From Astrothelium macrocarpum (taxonomy: Eukaryota; Ascomycota; Dothideomycetes; Trypetheliales; Trypetheliaceae): a stretch of 64,000 nucleotides of DNA. Under the pieces are notes generated by a model, which saw nothing but the letters and a program-made list of their open reading frames with translations, did no database searches and was not told the origin of the DNA. The translations under genes were made by a program, and so were the position numbers. Shown one piece after another: positions 1 through 12,304 of the stretch. Position 1 is the first letter of the stretch. Each line of letters starts with the position of its first letter. The stretch spans positions 186,001 to 250,000 of the forward strand of contig JAGEMR010000031.1 in NCBI GenBank assembly GCA_021030915.1. The letters run 5' to 3'.

Positions 1-417
1 TCTCTTCTCGTCACATACTGGGCGGACTGGTCGTGTAATTTACGGCACCACCGGGCGGGGAATTAAATTGAGAATTGGGGTAAGGAGTCTCTTTGTCGAC
101 CGAGATCAGCTCTGCCAACTGGTATCGGCCATTTGTACCGTTGTTAGTGTTGCTGCTATCAAGGCCTGATGGATAGCTGGAGAATAGTCTTCCACTCGAG
201 GAGACAGCAACACCTTTAGCAGGACATTAGCACCGCAAGGATATCTTGGTATCGAGTCCTCTTATGAGCGTTACATACCTGTTGGCCACTGGTCATAATA
301 TGCGTGTACGACCTCTAATGGGCATCCGTAGACGCCCGGATCAGAGATGAATTGATGAGCTTGGGTAGAGATGCAAAAAAGGATGATAGCTGAAACAAGA
401 CAGTCACTGGAGGACAT
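1..417 (-). CDS. MRJP/Yellow-like secreted protein, 5' part (runs off the left edge)
   Basis: Partial gene on the minus strand. Exon 1 is 279-417 and exon 2 is 19-213; the donor at 18 (GTATGT) opens a second intron that leaves the window. The first intron (214-278) has GTATG and AAAG borders and keeps the phase. The start at 417 is followed by a hydrophobic stretch ending near STQAHQF, which looks like a cleavable signal peptide. The mature part then reads PLEVVHAYYDQWPTG and VAVSSSGRLFSSYP, which matches the opening of fungal Major Royal Jelly/Yellow proteins as I know them. The family forms a six-bladed beta-propeller, is usually secreted, and has some members active as lactonases; the function here is unknown. 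Only about 110 residues are visible. Confidence 0.72.
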
Positions 418-1803
418 GTTGCTTGATGTGCATGCATGAATGAATGTCGGTTATGTTACCAACACGCTAGAAAGAAGAAATTCTGTTCAAACCCCCTTAC
501 CTATCATTGAGGAAGCTATAGCAATGCCAAGACTTCATGGTATTTAAGCCCCGCGCACGAAAGACTCCAAAGCTACAAGGTTCAAACACTACTAAATTTC
601 CTGTAAACTATGACGCATGATGGACTTCATCTAATGATTGACTTACAATACAGTAAATGGTAATCCTTCTTCGGCCGAAGGGACAAGTTTTCAAAGGCTT
701 CCTGAGAGCCTAATTCGGCATCGTGGGTATTAGAAAACTCGTATGGGCCTGTTGGTTTCTCTTTCACTTTGGGGAAAGTTGTTCTGATATGACATTAGTG
801 TCGAGCCTGCAGAGTCCAATGCCTAAATGAGACAATCTCCTGAAGCTACTTTCGAATAGGGTAAGTCGAAAACCTCATGATTGGAAAATATTTGTCACAT
901 TGTTAAATCTAATGAAATGAGAATGATGCATGATCAGAAAGTACGTAATGAGGACTGCGGCAATGTATCTTGCAACCCTGAAAGAGACAAAAGCTACGAG
1001 ACCGCCATTGGATAGTCTCCTGACGCGACAATCGACTGTAAGGCAGTTGATGCGAGTCGTAATGCACTTCGATCCCTGCGGCATGCATCCTCGACAGAGC
1101 AGTATCTCGATTCGAGTAACGAGGTTTCTTGTCCCACTCATACTGTCGTTGACATGATTGTGTAACTCTGTGCAGCATGCTTTTCAGACGTAGCTCCATG
1201 GATATGATCAAGACGCATCGCCGTTTCTGGACGTCATTGGAAACCATAGTTGGCTACGGAAGGCGCCCTGGTCAAAAATGAAGGACTCCTTTGCCGATAT
1301 CTCAGAAGATGAGTCAAGGTTTTGCTGAAGTGGACCCATGGCATCAAAGCATCCTTGCTCAAATTAAGCTTTGCCGTTGTCGACGCGCTCGGGTTTAGAT
1401 TGCCGAAAGTGGCAAACCAGAGGTTGTTCGGTCAGTCCGAGATCTAGAAAGTTTCGGCCTTCGAGTGCCTCAATCCAGGGCTCCGTCAAGGCAATCTTAA
1501 CACCGCGAACTAGCATCCGCCTGCCTGGTGGTGAGCGATCAGAGATAATACTCAGGATTGCAGGAACGTGCACGGCAAAACGCCTAACGGGCATGATTAT
1601 TCACAATGCGGCTCTGCAATAGTGGATGGTGGGAACAATAGGGGATGACAAACACGTTCACATGTCAATGACATTGAACAACCACTCCAATGCGTCTCTA
1701 CCATGCTTTTCGGCTTCTCTCTAACCACTGAGCCCACCGATCAACCACAACAAATGGACGGTTCGTCGTTCGCAAATGCGACGCACTCGCACCGCCAAAG
1801 ATC
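418..1803. other. Intergenic region with no supported gene
   Basis: This is the divergent space between the MRJP-like gene and the lipase. Short open frames on both strands overlap each other, have no recognisable domain and no consistent splice structure. It presumably holds both promoters. I see no RNA gene or repeat. Confidence 0.5.
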
Positions 1804-4337
1804 ATGGCGGAAGCAGGCAAAGGCCCAGCAAACGCTTGCAACATTCCTTTCCCCACGGATTTCGGAGAAGCGCACAGAGGAGTCACCCTGTTATCTCAAC
1901 CCATTGCATCCGCTGTGAGTTTTGTAGCCCGCTCGTCATCCCTATCGCTTCGCTTAGGCGCATCCTTCGGCAACGCAGCGGTGACGGGAGCACGCGCAAC
2001 AGCTTTGAGCGGACTGGAGCTTGGAATATCCTTTCTTGATGGCACATTTTCAAGAGCTGGGAGAGGGATCTCAGGCGATAATCGTGATCCTCAGTGCACG
2101 GAAGCGGTGGAGAGTCATCTCGGGCAAACCGTAGGATTACACAAGTAACGTGTTTGCCTTGTCGCAACTGATGGAGTATCTAGTTGAAATCCATGCACCA
2201 TGCAATTTCTTGGGCTTCTTTCTGGACATCCTCGGGCTTTCAGTTGACCTCTTCTACAATATCGTCTGTGGTCGGTTTGTCTCAGCATTTCCTGAACTGT
2301 TTGGACCAAATGTTTGGAAACACAGAATCTTCACGGGCCATTGCTGCTGTCATTGAACTAACTCGTCGTGAACTGGGATCACCAAAAGCTGGCTTGCCGA
2401 ATGAAAGCCTGGGCTTCTCCGATCTCGTAGGAGGGACTGTTGCGTTCGTTCTACTACAGCAGTGGTGCTCAGAGCAGAGTGAATTGGAGCTACAAGACCA
2501 CAAGGCTACGGAGACTGTTTGGGATGTGGTAGTGCTCGATGATGGAAAAAGAGCTGATGTTGTTATGGCGCGACCTGTCACTGCAAAATCGGCTCGATAC
2601 GATAGGTGGAGGTCATCAGTACCAGCAAAATCAACACAATCGCGGCCGACTTCGTTTGTTTCAGCAAGCAACGGCATGGAGATCTTGAAAACGCTGCGTG
2701 GGGAAGCCGCACCAAACACTGGCTTACTGCCTGCTTCCCAATGTGCTGCTGTACCCGACGATGCAGCAGGTTTGTCGGACTTCACATGTCGACTTATGGA
2801 TCAACTTCCTCCTACAGCGCACAGGGGGTCTACTTCTGTTGCATCAGGCACATTCACCGTTGTGAATCAATCTGTTGATACAAATCGAGCTTCAGATGGT
2901 CTGGTTCTGTCCTCTACTGAGACCGGTGTACACCAGACCCTTCATCGATGGGGACGTTTAACCGGACAAACTCCGCATGGGAATTTTGCACAAAATGTGT
3001 CACGATTCTCTCGATATGCAACTGCATCTTATGGCCCAACTTTTCTTCGCTTGACTGGTATGTTCAATTCTCAAACATCGGTTCCTCTGAAAGGTGACAA
3101 TAGCTACCAGAGAGAGCACGATTCTTTCTCAAATTATGCTAGTCTTACTCCGTCAAGTATCCTTCTCTCCTCATTTGTCGATCCCCGAGGATTCAGCGAT
3201 ATTTGGGGTCAGACAGAAACTCGGAGGCCCCTCGTTCACTATATTAGCCTAGATCACGCTTCCAAAGCCATAGTTCTCACGTGTCGTGGGACTCTGGAAT
3301 TCGACGATATACTCACAGATATAACTTGTGATTACGATCAGCTATACTGGCGAGGCAGTATGTATACGGTTCATAAGGGAATCCTGGCATCGGCTCGGCG
3401 TTTACTCGAAGGGAAAGGAGGCCGAGTAATGGCCGTGCTCAAAGCCGCACTTGAAGAGTTCAAAGATTATGGCCTTGTGTTCTGCGGGCATTCATTGGGT
3501 GGAGGTGTGACGGCTATACTTGCCATACTTTTAGCAGAACCAAATCCATCTTACCAATTTGATTCGAACGCTTCTGCATTCATCACCGCATCGCCTTGGT
3601 GGACCAATCAGCGACTGAAGCTTTCATCGTTTAATTCTGAAAATGACACCAGCGAACCTTTGTCGGCATCAACAACTTCTACGCTTCCTCCTGGTCGACC
3701 AATTCACGTTTATGCCTACGGCCCTCCCGCTATTGCCTCCGCAGCCCTGTCTAGAGCATGCCGTGGCCTTGTCACTACAATCTGTAACAATGCAGACCTG
3801 GTCCCTTACCTCTCTCTCGGCGTCCTTAGAGATATACAAGCGGTCTGTTTGGCTTTCAAGGCGGACACTGATGGAACAAAGGCCGAGATCAAGAGCCGGG
3901 TATGGCATGGCCTTACTAATGCGTTGCGTGGGAGGCTCGATTGCGAGAACTTCTGGGACAATCGCAATGAGATGCAGACACATGCGGACGGCGAAGATGC
4001 ATGGCCCTGGGTCGCACTTAAGTCACTCAGGGCTAACATGATTTATGAAAAGCTCGTGCCTCCTGGCGATATCTTTGTCGTAGAGACTTCGAGAGTGTTA
4101 CAACGCGATGCCTTCGTTTCTGAAAATCAATCAACGTTGAGAATGGACGAAGAAACAAGCAACAGGGGTGCTCTTGCCCTACCTGGAAGACCTGCGACCA
4201 GGGTTCAAATGAAGCGGGTCCGGGACCCAGAAAAATGGTTCGGCGAAATGAGAGTGCGTGGAAGTATGTTTGCGGACCACGCGCCAAACCGCTACGAGAA
4301 GACACTCGCTATTTTAAAAAAGGGTGTTGGTGTGTAA
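1804..4337 (+). CDS. Class 3 lipase, sn1-specific diacylglycerol lipase type
   Basis: Two exons, 1804-2130 and 2184-4337, joined across a 53-nt intron (GTAGGA...CTAG, phase 0), give 826 residues. The central region carries the serine-hydrolase elbow CGHSLGGGV with the likely nucleophile Ser546, followed by a strand-helix pattern typical of Lipase_3 (alpha/beta hydrolase). Upstream, LVHYISLDHASKAIVLTCRG is the usual strand that precedes the oxyanion region, and YAYGPPAIAS follows as in related lipases. The N-terminal exon (residues 1-109, with SLRLGASFG and TALSGLELG) matches the conserved leader of fungal DAG lipases and is why I start at 1804. It probably acts on diacylglycerol at membranes. 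The substrate is inferred from the family; the lipase fold is well supported. Confidence 0.88.
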
Positions 4338-6002
4338 CGACGATTCTGTGCACAAGTAGATGCGCTTAGATACCCGAATAGAAAGTCTGGAAAGTACTGG
4401 GAATCAGGACTGATACGCGCAATGAAGATACCCACCTTATCCTGAAAGCAATGAGATCTCAAGATCATGTTTGCATTATGTTCCGCTCAACCCGAATGGA
4501 CTCTACGAAACGGACCAGTCTGGTGTTCTTCTAGAATAGGCAAGCTGTCCGAGTTTAACCCCTTCCTTTTTCCTCCAAGCCTCTCCCGCTCGTTTGACCG
4601 TGTCAGTCATACTTCAGCTTAAATTTAAGTGACATTCGGAGGCAAAGAGGGAAACCCCCCCCAGGGAGTTTATGTATTCGAATGTCTCCTGATTGAAATC
4701 TCAATTGAAGTCGCCAGTAGAGCGCAGCAATGACCTCAATAAAAGAATTCATCTCTGCAATGTTCGTACTCATAGGCAACAAGTGATCACTGCAACTGCC
4801 AAGGAGACGTTCAATTCCAAAGTGGGCACGCTTATACATCCTCCGTTAGCGTGACACCTTATTGCAAGCCACATTACGGAGCATCCTTTCCGTAGTTCCA
4901 AACAAGCTCGGATGTCAAGCCTAAATGGTCATTGCACAGTCTGAATCATGGGCGCAGGTCCTGTGGCATCGGCGGCAAATTTGGTATGAAACTGCTGAAC
5001 AGGATGTTCGGAAGCTGACAGTGCTGCTAGAATGTTGAAGAAGGTAGAGAGGCAGGAAACGGGGAGAGACTAGGCGATGCTATCGAATGATAATGCCCAA
5101 GATCAGTAGATATTTGAGAACGACGCTTACGAGCCTGAATTGCGTGTACAGGAAACAAAATCATTAGATTATGACTCGGGCATTGAATGATCAGAGGATA
5201 TGAGGGAGTTGAAGAAGAGTATCATGGCCTATGCTGGTGAAAGCATGCGACTAGGGAACTGGCATCATGGGGATTTGCTTAAGAAGACAATTAAGAAGGG
5301 CGCCGCATTCAAGCCATCGCCTTTTGTCGAGTGAATGCATCGGGGCTTATTCCAGGACGAGGATGGGTCGGCAAGCATGTCTCACGGTTGGACTTCTGGG
5401 TGGACGCGGAATTCGGCCACGAGCTGGTTTAGGTCATATAAAGCGCGGGGGGTATAGGAGGAATTAAGTTTCTCGGTACGATCGTCTACGCCCCAGCGTT
5501 GGGTTCAGAACCGGGGAGCTCCCTCGAGCTTCTGGAAGCATTCAAGCACGCGGGAAAGCGATTTTTGCCACACACGCTTGATGTGGAGAGGACGAGAGCG
5601 ATCAGCGCACGGAATGGGCGGAGACAGTAGGCGCCCACGATAACGTATGTGGGGGAGGTGTGGTTGCATCTCGAGCAGAAGCAAACACAAAGGCGCTGGT
5701 GGTTGAGCTCCGCGCAGCGCGTCCAAATCTGCTACGCCGCCGCGCTTTTCCACCGAGGCTCACCTTCTGTGCTACCACCACCTTTTTCGCTTCTGCTCTC
5801 ACGCTCACCCCGATCCTGTGGCGACGCTTCCCCTCTGGTCGGGTCGCATTCTATCTCTGCCATTAATTTGCTCCGCAATGCCTCTCCCCGCTGCGTCCTG
5901 CATGGTCTTTTCCCAGCTCCGCGTCTGCTCCTCCAACAGTGTGTGCAGAGCACAGCAGCGCCAGCAGTGATATGGCCTGCTCCTTTGTCGCCTTGAGTTC
6001 CG
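4338..6002. other. Intergenic region with no supported gene
   Basis: About 1.7 kb. The left part is unremarkable. At about 5500-6000 the base composition becomes more GC- and pyrimidine-rich, and short ORFs overlap on both strands, which is expected for a 5' leader/promoter of the next gene. No domain or RNA gene was recognised. Confidence 0.45.
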
Positions 6003-6504
6003 ATGGCCTCTCCTCGGGCCTCTATCCCCGATTCTCGCCTTGGTCTCGCGCCTGACGAGGTGCAGCTGCTGCGCCGCCATCAGCAAATTGCTCTCTCACA
6101 GGCTGGCTCTTCTAGTTCACGCGCCGCCAGCAATGCTTCGTCCCAAGGGCGTCTGCTCCTCGATCCGAGTAGTCTGCAGGCGCTTAGCTACCATTTCGAC
6201 AGGCTTATGCAGGCCATTCAACACCGCTTACAGCAGGTAAGCTCCGCGTCCATTGGTCACAATGTAAGCTGCTATGGAAGCTGACCATTATCAGCTCAAT
6301 CATCAAACCCAAATCGCAACGCAAGTCCAGTTTGATAGGGCAGGCAATGCCATACAAATGGCGGATGCCGAAATCGCCCGCTTTCGAGAAATTTTACGAC
6401 AAATTGACGAGCTCGAGGTCGAGTTCGACAAAGTACGTCGCATACGCGAGATTGTTCGTCAATATCGAGCACGCATCGAACAACTCAGTCGGAGGATAGG
6501 CTGA
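6003..6504 (+). CDS. BLOC-1 complex subunit-like coiled-coil protein (CNL1-type)
   Basis: Exons 6003-6236 and 6295-6504 flank a 58-nt intron (GTAAGC...TCAG, phase 0) and give 147 residues. The N-terminal third is Ser/Ala-rich; a helix with DPSSLQALSYHFDRLMQAI follows, then a long heptad-rich helix with MADAEIARFREILRQIDELE. This pattern matches the fungal proteins annotated as subunit CNL1 of biogenesis of lysosome-related organelles complex 1, a small coiled-coil assembly on endosomes. Length fits that group. There is no catalytic motif. Another short coiled-coil family is possible, but the order of the conserved segments favours CNL1. Confidence 0.72.
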
Positions 6505-8326
6505 GCGAGCATCTCCGACATTGCACTCAATCTACCCTTTCTCATGTCCGACCTTCCCCTTTCCGTACATCTGCTAAGATGCAGACTTGCTCAACAAACA
6601 GGAGGCTGACCTCCAAACTTACGATTCTACGACAATATACACATTAGCCCCCACAGGCGCAAAGATGGAACGCCTCACGGCGAAAAAAAGCTCTGAAAGA
6701 TTTTCTTGCCTCGCGGCATGATACCCAAAGGCTACATATGGTAGCGAAAGAACAGGTGGATGTTTTCCATGGAAATCGCATGCTCTCTACGTCGTCCTGG
6801 TGTCAGGTGGTCGATGGCTCGGGAGCATTCCAATCACCCTAAAGCTCTCGTCTGATAGTTTTCTTGCCGTTCTGAAGCGTTCATCCGTTTGCTTTGTTGT
6901 GGTTTTCTGCTTCATCTTCTACTGGTGCTTTCAGGCTATTAGCCAAAATTTGTGCGCTGGTTTCTCTCAACGGGTTTCGCCGTTACTCCCACTTGCTTTG
7001 TATCTCGTTTACTTGGTCCTACGTTTTCTCCATGTTCTGCACCTACTAGTGTTGATTGAAATGTCTCTTCCCTAATACTATGATTCATGGGGACTGCTGC
7101 GGAATGCTCATTGTTCCTGGATGATCCAAATCAGTCTTGCATGTTGCAACTAGAGTTTCGGCCAAATTGAATTTCTCATGACTTTGTGACTGTCGTGCCG
7201 GGTTCTGTTAATAGCGCGAGTAATTTGGGCAGCGTATTGGTGACATTGGACTAGAAGACTACCTAGCATACGGAAAATGGCCTACAAATACCTGCAAATA
7301 CGTAGTATACGTAAAAGTAGACAATCTCCATGTATTTGAACTTCAATGTCATCTTTACCGCCTAGTTGCGACTACTTCTTCAACTCGAGGACACTGTATG
7401 GACAGATCCCATGTCTTCGGAAGCAACTGTCAGCTTCGTAAATCAAACATTAAATTTGTCAATCTGGCAAGTCAACGAATGCATGGATCTAACTAACACA
7501 AAGCGCTGAGCCGACAGTAGCCAAGAACCCAGTCCGCACAAGCGAGCTGCGGGCCGACCCTTTAGTCGCGTTCTGGTACAAATCGACGTTTATCGGACGT
7601 CAGCTCAGTTCTTCTTGTCCCTGTGGACCAGTCGATGATGCTTTGAGATTTGGACTTAGCAAGGCATCGAGGCGTGTTCCTCTGGATGTTGTCATTTTTG
7701 GTATCTCTTAAAGCGTTCCCACATGTTTGGTCTGATTTCTGAACAAGATGATACTAAACGCGTACTACCTCTCTGTTCAATGGTCTTTGGTAAATGAATA
7801 GCGCGCGAACTTATTCATTAAGCATCTGAATGAGATAGGGTGAGCTCCCACACTCACGTTGAGTCATATGTGTTCCATCTGGTTCACAAAGCTTATTTGA
7901 ACTCGATATTGGCACCATACCCGATAGTGACAATGTGTTAGTAAACCACAGTCCACTCATATTCACACTTCAGGTTCAATGTCACTCAGTAGCAGGCAGC
8001 GGCGTGAAAAATACCTATTTTCAGAGCCCAGATGTGAAAGCGCGTAGAACTCTCGAAGCAAATCTTTTTCTCTTCAACTCTTTCTCCCATTTGTAAGTTA
8101 CTTAACCACCATCTCCCTTCCGAGCGTAGTTTTTGATGCTAACTATATGTGTAGCGCTTAGATCGAGTGTAGTATCTGTTTCTTCTAGTCTGACCGCTAG
8201 GATCATGCATACGGGCACAAGTTTGATTGTTCAATTTTTGGCACCGGGCTTGGTGTCACTGGGCTTGCCTATGGTTCCACGCACAGTGTCGCCCGTATTG
8301 CACTGCCTCGGGCAGATCCGGAACCC

Positions 8327-8336
8327 TTTTTCTTTT

Positions 8337-8384
<48 letters not shown>

Positions 8385-8387
8385 TCC
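8327..8387. repeat. (TTTC)n microsatellite
   Basis: About a dozen perfect TTTC units preceded by an imperfect CTTTTT start. The tract explains the overlapping Phe/Leu/Ser-rich and Lys/Glu/Arg-rich frames on the two strands, so those should not be read as genes. Confidence 0.95.
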
Positions 8388-9408
8388 CACCACGATTTGC
8401 GCCTTGTGTGCGAGCTTAGGGAAAAGAAGTCCAACATTATTTCGCTTGGTTTCCAACATGGGCCTGCATGGGCCTATATTGCAGCAGATGTTCAGAAGTG
8501 GAGGTTTGAGGTTTAAATGACCGTATCATCCTTGACAGAAGAAGGATGCCTCTTGGCAATGCCATCAAAGCATTGACGATATCATGTCTCACGCTTGAAG
8601 CTACAATCGGAATTCTTGGAAAGACGAGCCTGCTGTGTGTCTCAAATGGTTAACAACTCCACGGCGATAGATCTCACTGCCAAGCGACAACTGAAACTGA
8701 TTGCAATCCTCTCGCTGTTACTCAACCATTCATTATAGGGTCTTGGTCCTCCCTACGTTAGTGAGGCATTAATGTAGATGATATAGAACGATCACTTTCG
8801 AAGATCTAAGACAATCTATGTGCGTCAATGCTCAAACAATCGATACCGCAGTCTTTGCACAAATGGGAACTAGATTGAAACATTCCTGTTTATCAATCGG
8901 AATTCGAGAAAGCGTGGATTAAGTCACAAGAAGCGTTTGAGGATTTTTTGCTGTGGCCAAATGAGCCCGCAAGGTAAGTTGAAGATGTTGTGATAACGCT
9001 ACATTGAGTAATGTGTCCAGCTAGTGTAGGGCGAATATTAAATGAAGCAGCCTATGACAACTGATAAAGTAGCTTATTGAGCAGTTAACCGAGCATTGGT
9101 CCAACCAGATAACAGCGCTCTTGGGTCGCTCTAGGCTTAGACAAACTTGGACACCTTTTTGAACCACACTTTGTTCCCCTCGACCGAACATTGGCTGCAA
9201 TGCTATAAGTATGCTTTAGTGTAATGTTGAGGGTTTACTGATTAATGCTGACGGCAAGATTAAAACTTTGGGTTTTTTTTTTTTTTCCAGATCTAACGTA
9301 TTATCGGCGGGCGAGAAGCTTTCCTGGACTAGCGACTGGCGGATAGCTACATCATCCCAAGGCTGGCGTCTATTGCTCTAACTGGGACAATACATGAGAA
9401 TTATTTTT

Positions 9409-9435
9409 AAAAAAAAAAAATAAATAAATAAATAA
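9409..9435. repeat. A-run and (TAAA)n microsatellite
   Basis: A run of A is followed by four TAAA units. It lies in the gene-poor stretch about 120 bases after a poly-T run (9273-9286). Confidence 0.85.
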
Positions 9436-9958
9436 CAGCCGCAATTTTGTCCAACACGAGATGATGGCGGATGCCCTGCAACTCAGCTGGATTATGTTTT
9501 CCCCGCATAAGAGTACGAAATTGGCGTCTCCACAATACCAGGCCAAAAAGCCCATCTATTCTGACTGATACGTCCCCCGGAAGTGAAATGTAGGATACGA
9601 GAATCCGCAAAACTAGCAATAAATCATGTACGAAATTGGAAAAAGGCAATCAGGATAAAAACAGGATAAACAAACAATTATCTTTGACAACGACCGCATG
9701 AACTGCTGCATTACACTCCTCAGAACGGCGATTCGGAAACAGGAGGGGTAGAGTCAGTGCCTGACGTGCCCCCGAAAAAAGAGCAAAGGAGAGGTGCGAC
9801 AAATTAGACGAGACACGAAACAGATCAGCAAGAAGACTAGTCGTCCGAGTACCCCTGGCGTTCAGCACTTTACTGTCCATCATCCTACCTACGCGATTTC
9901 GCAATAATGATAGAAAACCGAATCGTCACAGGCCTTTTGCGCCAACCACACAGTCGAT

Positions 9959-10378
9959 TCAATCTTCCGATGGGCTGATATTGCGATCAAACATCAGAAC
10001 CTCCTGAGACTCAACGAGATTGGGCCGCGACGCTAAAGTTGCGAAAGATAAGGTATGGACGCTACCAAGCGCTATGGACATGGGGAAAGAGCCAAAAGGT
10101 GGTTTTGGTGATGCCACAAACCTTGGTTCCCCTCTTATTTGCTTATCCACGTACTCAGGCGCAATGTCTACCATGATGAGGAGGCCTGGGGCGGATGGCG
10201 GATCAGCTATTCCTGGCCCAGGGGTTGGCTCTTCTAACAGAAGTCGTGCCAGAGACGAATCCAGGGGAGTGGCCACATCAGTCCATGAGCAAAGTGTTCC
10301 CTCATTAAATAGCTTCAATCTTTGTAGTGCTTGATTGTGTCTCTGAAGAATTGCCGTTTGTACTAGTCTGGACGACAT
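9959..10378 (-). CDS. Doubtful ORF divergent from the P450
   Basis: An open frame of 139 codons starts at 10378 and shares the CATG palindrome with the start of the plus-strand P450. The frame can extend to 10537, but then it lies antisense to the first P450 exon. The sequence looks protein-like (for example LARLLLEEPTPGPGIADPP) but matches no family I know, and has no signal peptide or motif. Two genes starting from the same four bases is unlikely, so I treat this as a weak candidate only. Confidence 0.2.
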   Translation of the reverse strand: MSSRLVQTAILQRHNQALQRLKLFNEGTLCSWTDVATPLDSSLARLLLEEPTPGPGIADPPSAPGLLIMVDIAPEYVDKQIRGEPRFVASPKPPFGSFPMSIALGSVHTLSFATLASRPNLVESQEVLMFDRNISPSED

Positions 10379-12145
10379 GTGGGTGGTCGTGATTTTGGCG
10401 TCGTGCTTCCTCATCTCGCTCCTCCGCGCTGCACTGCGGCGCGCAAATCTCCCGAAGTCCTTACCCTGGGTCGGCAAGACTTCCGACGCTCCTTTCTCCG
10501 AACTGCGTGCGAACATCGCAAGCTTAAACAATGTCAAGATTTGGCTGAGCGAGGGTTATGCAAAGGTATGCTGAGTCGCAGACCTGGCTTCGATTCGCAT
10601 ACTGCAGTGGATTTGACTGACGTCTGTCCCAGTATTCTCAAAATGAGAAGTCCTACATCTTTCCCGACTTTACCGGAAGACCCGAGATTATCCTCCCAAA
10701 TGGCAAAGCAAAGTGGCTAGCAAACCAGGCCGACGATGTCGCAAGTCCTGCAGCTGCTCATTATGACAGTCTTGCAGGCGATTACTCCTTCACTAGCCCT
10801 CTTCTGCTTACCACCATGTTCCACGAACACGTGCTACATAGGACTTTGGCCAGGCGGCTGAGCGCATTGATGCCAGGAACATGGGTAATTCCACTCTGTG
10901 CATCATGCTTTGATGACGTTCTCATTGACATATTTATCGTAGGAAGAATTGACTCTTTTCTTTGACGAAAGCTGGGGCTCTGATACGGCACAATGGAAGA
11001 CCATCTGTGTCGTACCCAATATGATGACCGCCGTTAATCGCGCCTCTAATCGCATCTTTGTTGGAGTTCCTCTCTGCCGCAACGACGCCTATCTCAAAAC
11101 TATGAATGATTTCGCTCAAAGTGTGACGATTTGTATAACAATCATGAGTATTGTTCCACGCCTACTTCGGTCGCTGGTAGGCCCTCTTGCTTCCATACCA
11201 AACAAGCTGCAATGGTCGCGGACGAAGAAGTACACATTGCCATTGATAAAACAAAGACTTGAAGACATTCAAAGGAAGAAACGTGAGCCGGATTGGAAAT
11301 GGGAAGCGCCAGATGACTATCTGACGTGGCATATCGAAATGGGTCTGGCGGAGGGCAAGACGAAAGAGATCGAGCCTGAAATGATATCCAGATTTTTGCT
11401 GCCAATCAATTTCGCTGCAATTCACACCTCGACATTTACGATCTCAACAACACTTTTTAATCTCCTATCGTCCGACCCAAAGTTACGATGCATTGAGCAG
11501 CTAAGAGAGGAAGCAGAACGTGTGCTTGCCGAGGAAAAGGGAGTCTGGAGCAAACAAACCCTGAACAAAATGGTCAAGACGGATAGTGCGATCAGAGAAA
11601 GTCTGCGTCTGAGCAATTTCGCAACACGCGGTCTTACCAGAAAAGTTACAGCCAAGGATGGACTTCACAACGAAAACGAGGGCTGGACGGCGCCCAATGG
11701 CACATTCATCTCGGTTGACTTGTACAACATGCAGCACGATCCGGATGTTTATGAAGATCCTTTCGCTTACAAACCTTTTCGATTCTCCGACATGCGCGAA
11801 GAGTATGAGCAGAAGCCGGCAGAGGAAAGAGACGAGCAAAAGTCGCTGAAGATGATGCAGCTAGGACTAGTCACAACGAGTGAAACATTTTTGTCATTCG
11901 GACACGGCAAGCATGCTTGGTAAGTCCGTCTTGTTGTTTGAAAAGGCGAGACAGCTGACCAAGAATATAGCCCCGGCCGGTTCTTCATCAATCAGGAGCT
12001 CAAGATGCTAATCGCGTACATACTTATGAAGTATGATATCCAATACCTACCCGAAAGGCCAAAAGACACATGGTTCGGAGCGTTTGTCATTCCAGACCCG
12101 AAGGCGACCATTCAGGTTCGGAGGAGATCTAGGGCGTGTACATAG
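10377..12145 (+). CDS. Cytochrome P450 monooxygenase (ent-kaurene oxidase-like)
   Basis: Four exons: 10377-10565, 10633-10884, 10943-11919 and 11971-12145, giving 530 residues. All introns are GT-AG and 51-67 nt. A hydrophobic N-terminal anchor (VVVILASCFLISLL) places it in the ER membrane. The I-helix segment is AIHTST, a variant of the usual AGxDT; the K-helix ExxR is ESLR; the heme loop FGHGKHACPG is completed across the last splice site, with Cys473 as iron ligand. The form resembles the fungal CYP503/ent-kaurene oxidase and related secondary-metabolism P450s, which hydroxylate hydrophobic substrates with NADPH-P450 reductase. No terpene synthase is nearby, so the substrate is open. It is convergent with the MetE-like gene. 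Confidence 0.88.
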
Positions 12146-12304
12146 TGTGCAACTACTGTTCTGGGTAGGCTTTTTTTTTTTTTGGTATACGGATACCCTC
12201 GCAAATAGTCCAGGAAGGTTATTGTTGAATTTCCTCCACGATTTTGAGCGTCCCTCTTCCACCAATCCGCTCCCAAACCCACCCACACTCCCTTGCACAC
12301 AGCT

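Larger units (their letters stand above)
6505..10376. other. 3.9 kb gene-poor stretch with microsatellites
   Basis: This is the longest empty stretch in the window. It holds a (TTTC)n tract near 8327-8387, a poly-T run at 9273-9286 and an A-run/(TAAA)n tract at 9409-9435. Open frames around 6800-7075 (a Leu/Val/Phe-rich frame) and 8133-8520 (made of the TTTC tract) show no domain and no codon signal I trust. It separates the BLOC-1-like gene from the catabolic block. Confidence 0.5.

Noticed and set aside
6800..7075. 91-codon hydrophobic ORF that could be a small membrane protein
   Set aside because: It is rich in Phe/Leu/Val but lacks a good start context and any recognised pattern.
8133..8520. 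Overlapping ORFs on both strands across the TTTC repeat
   Set aside because: The reading frames are products of the microsatellite (Phe/Leu/Ser or Lys/Glu/Arg runs) and have no flanking coding signal.
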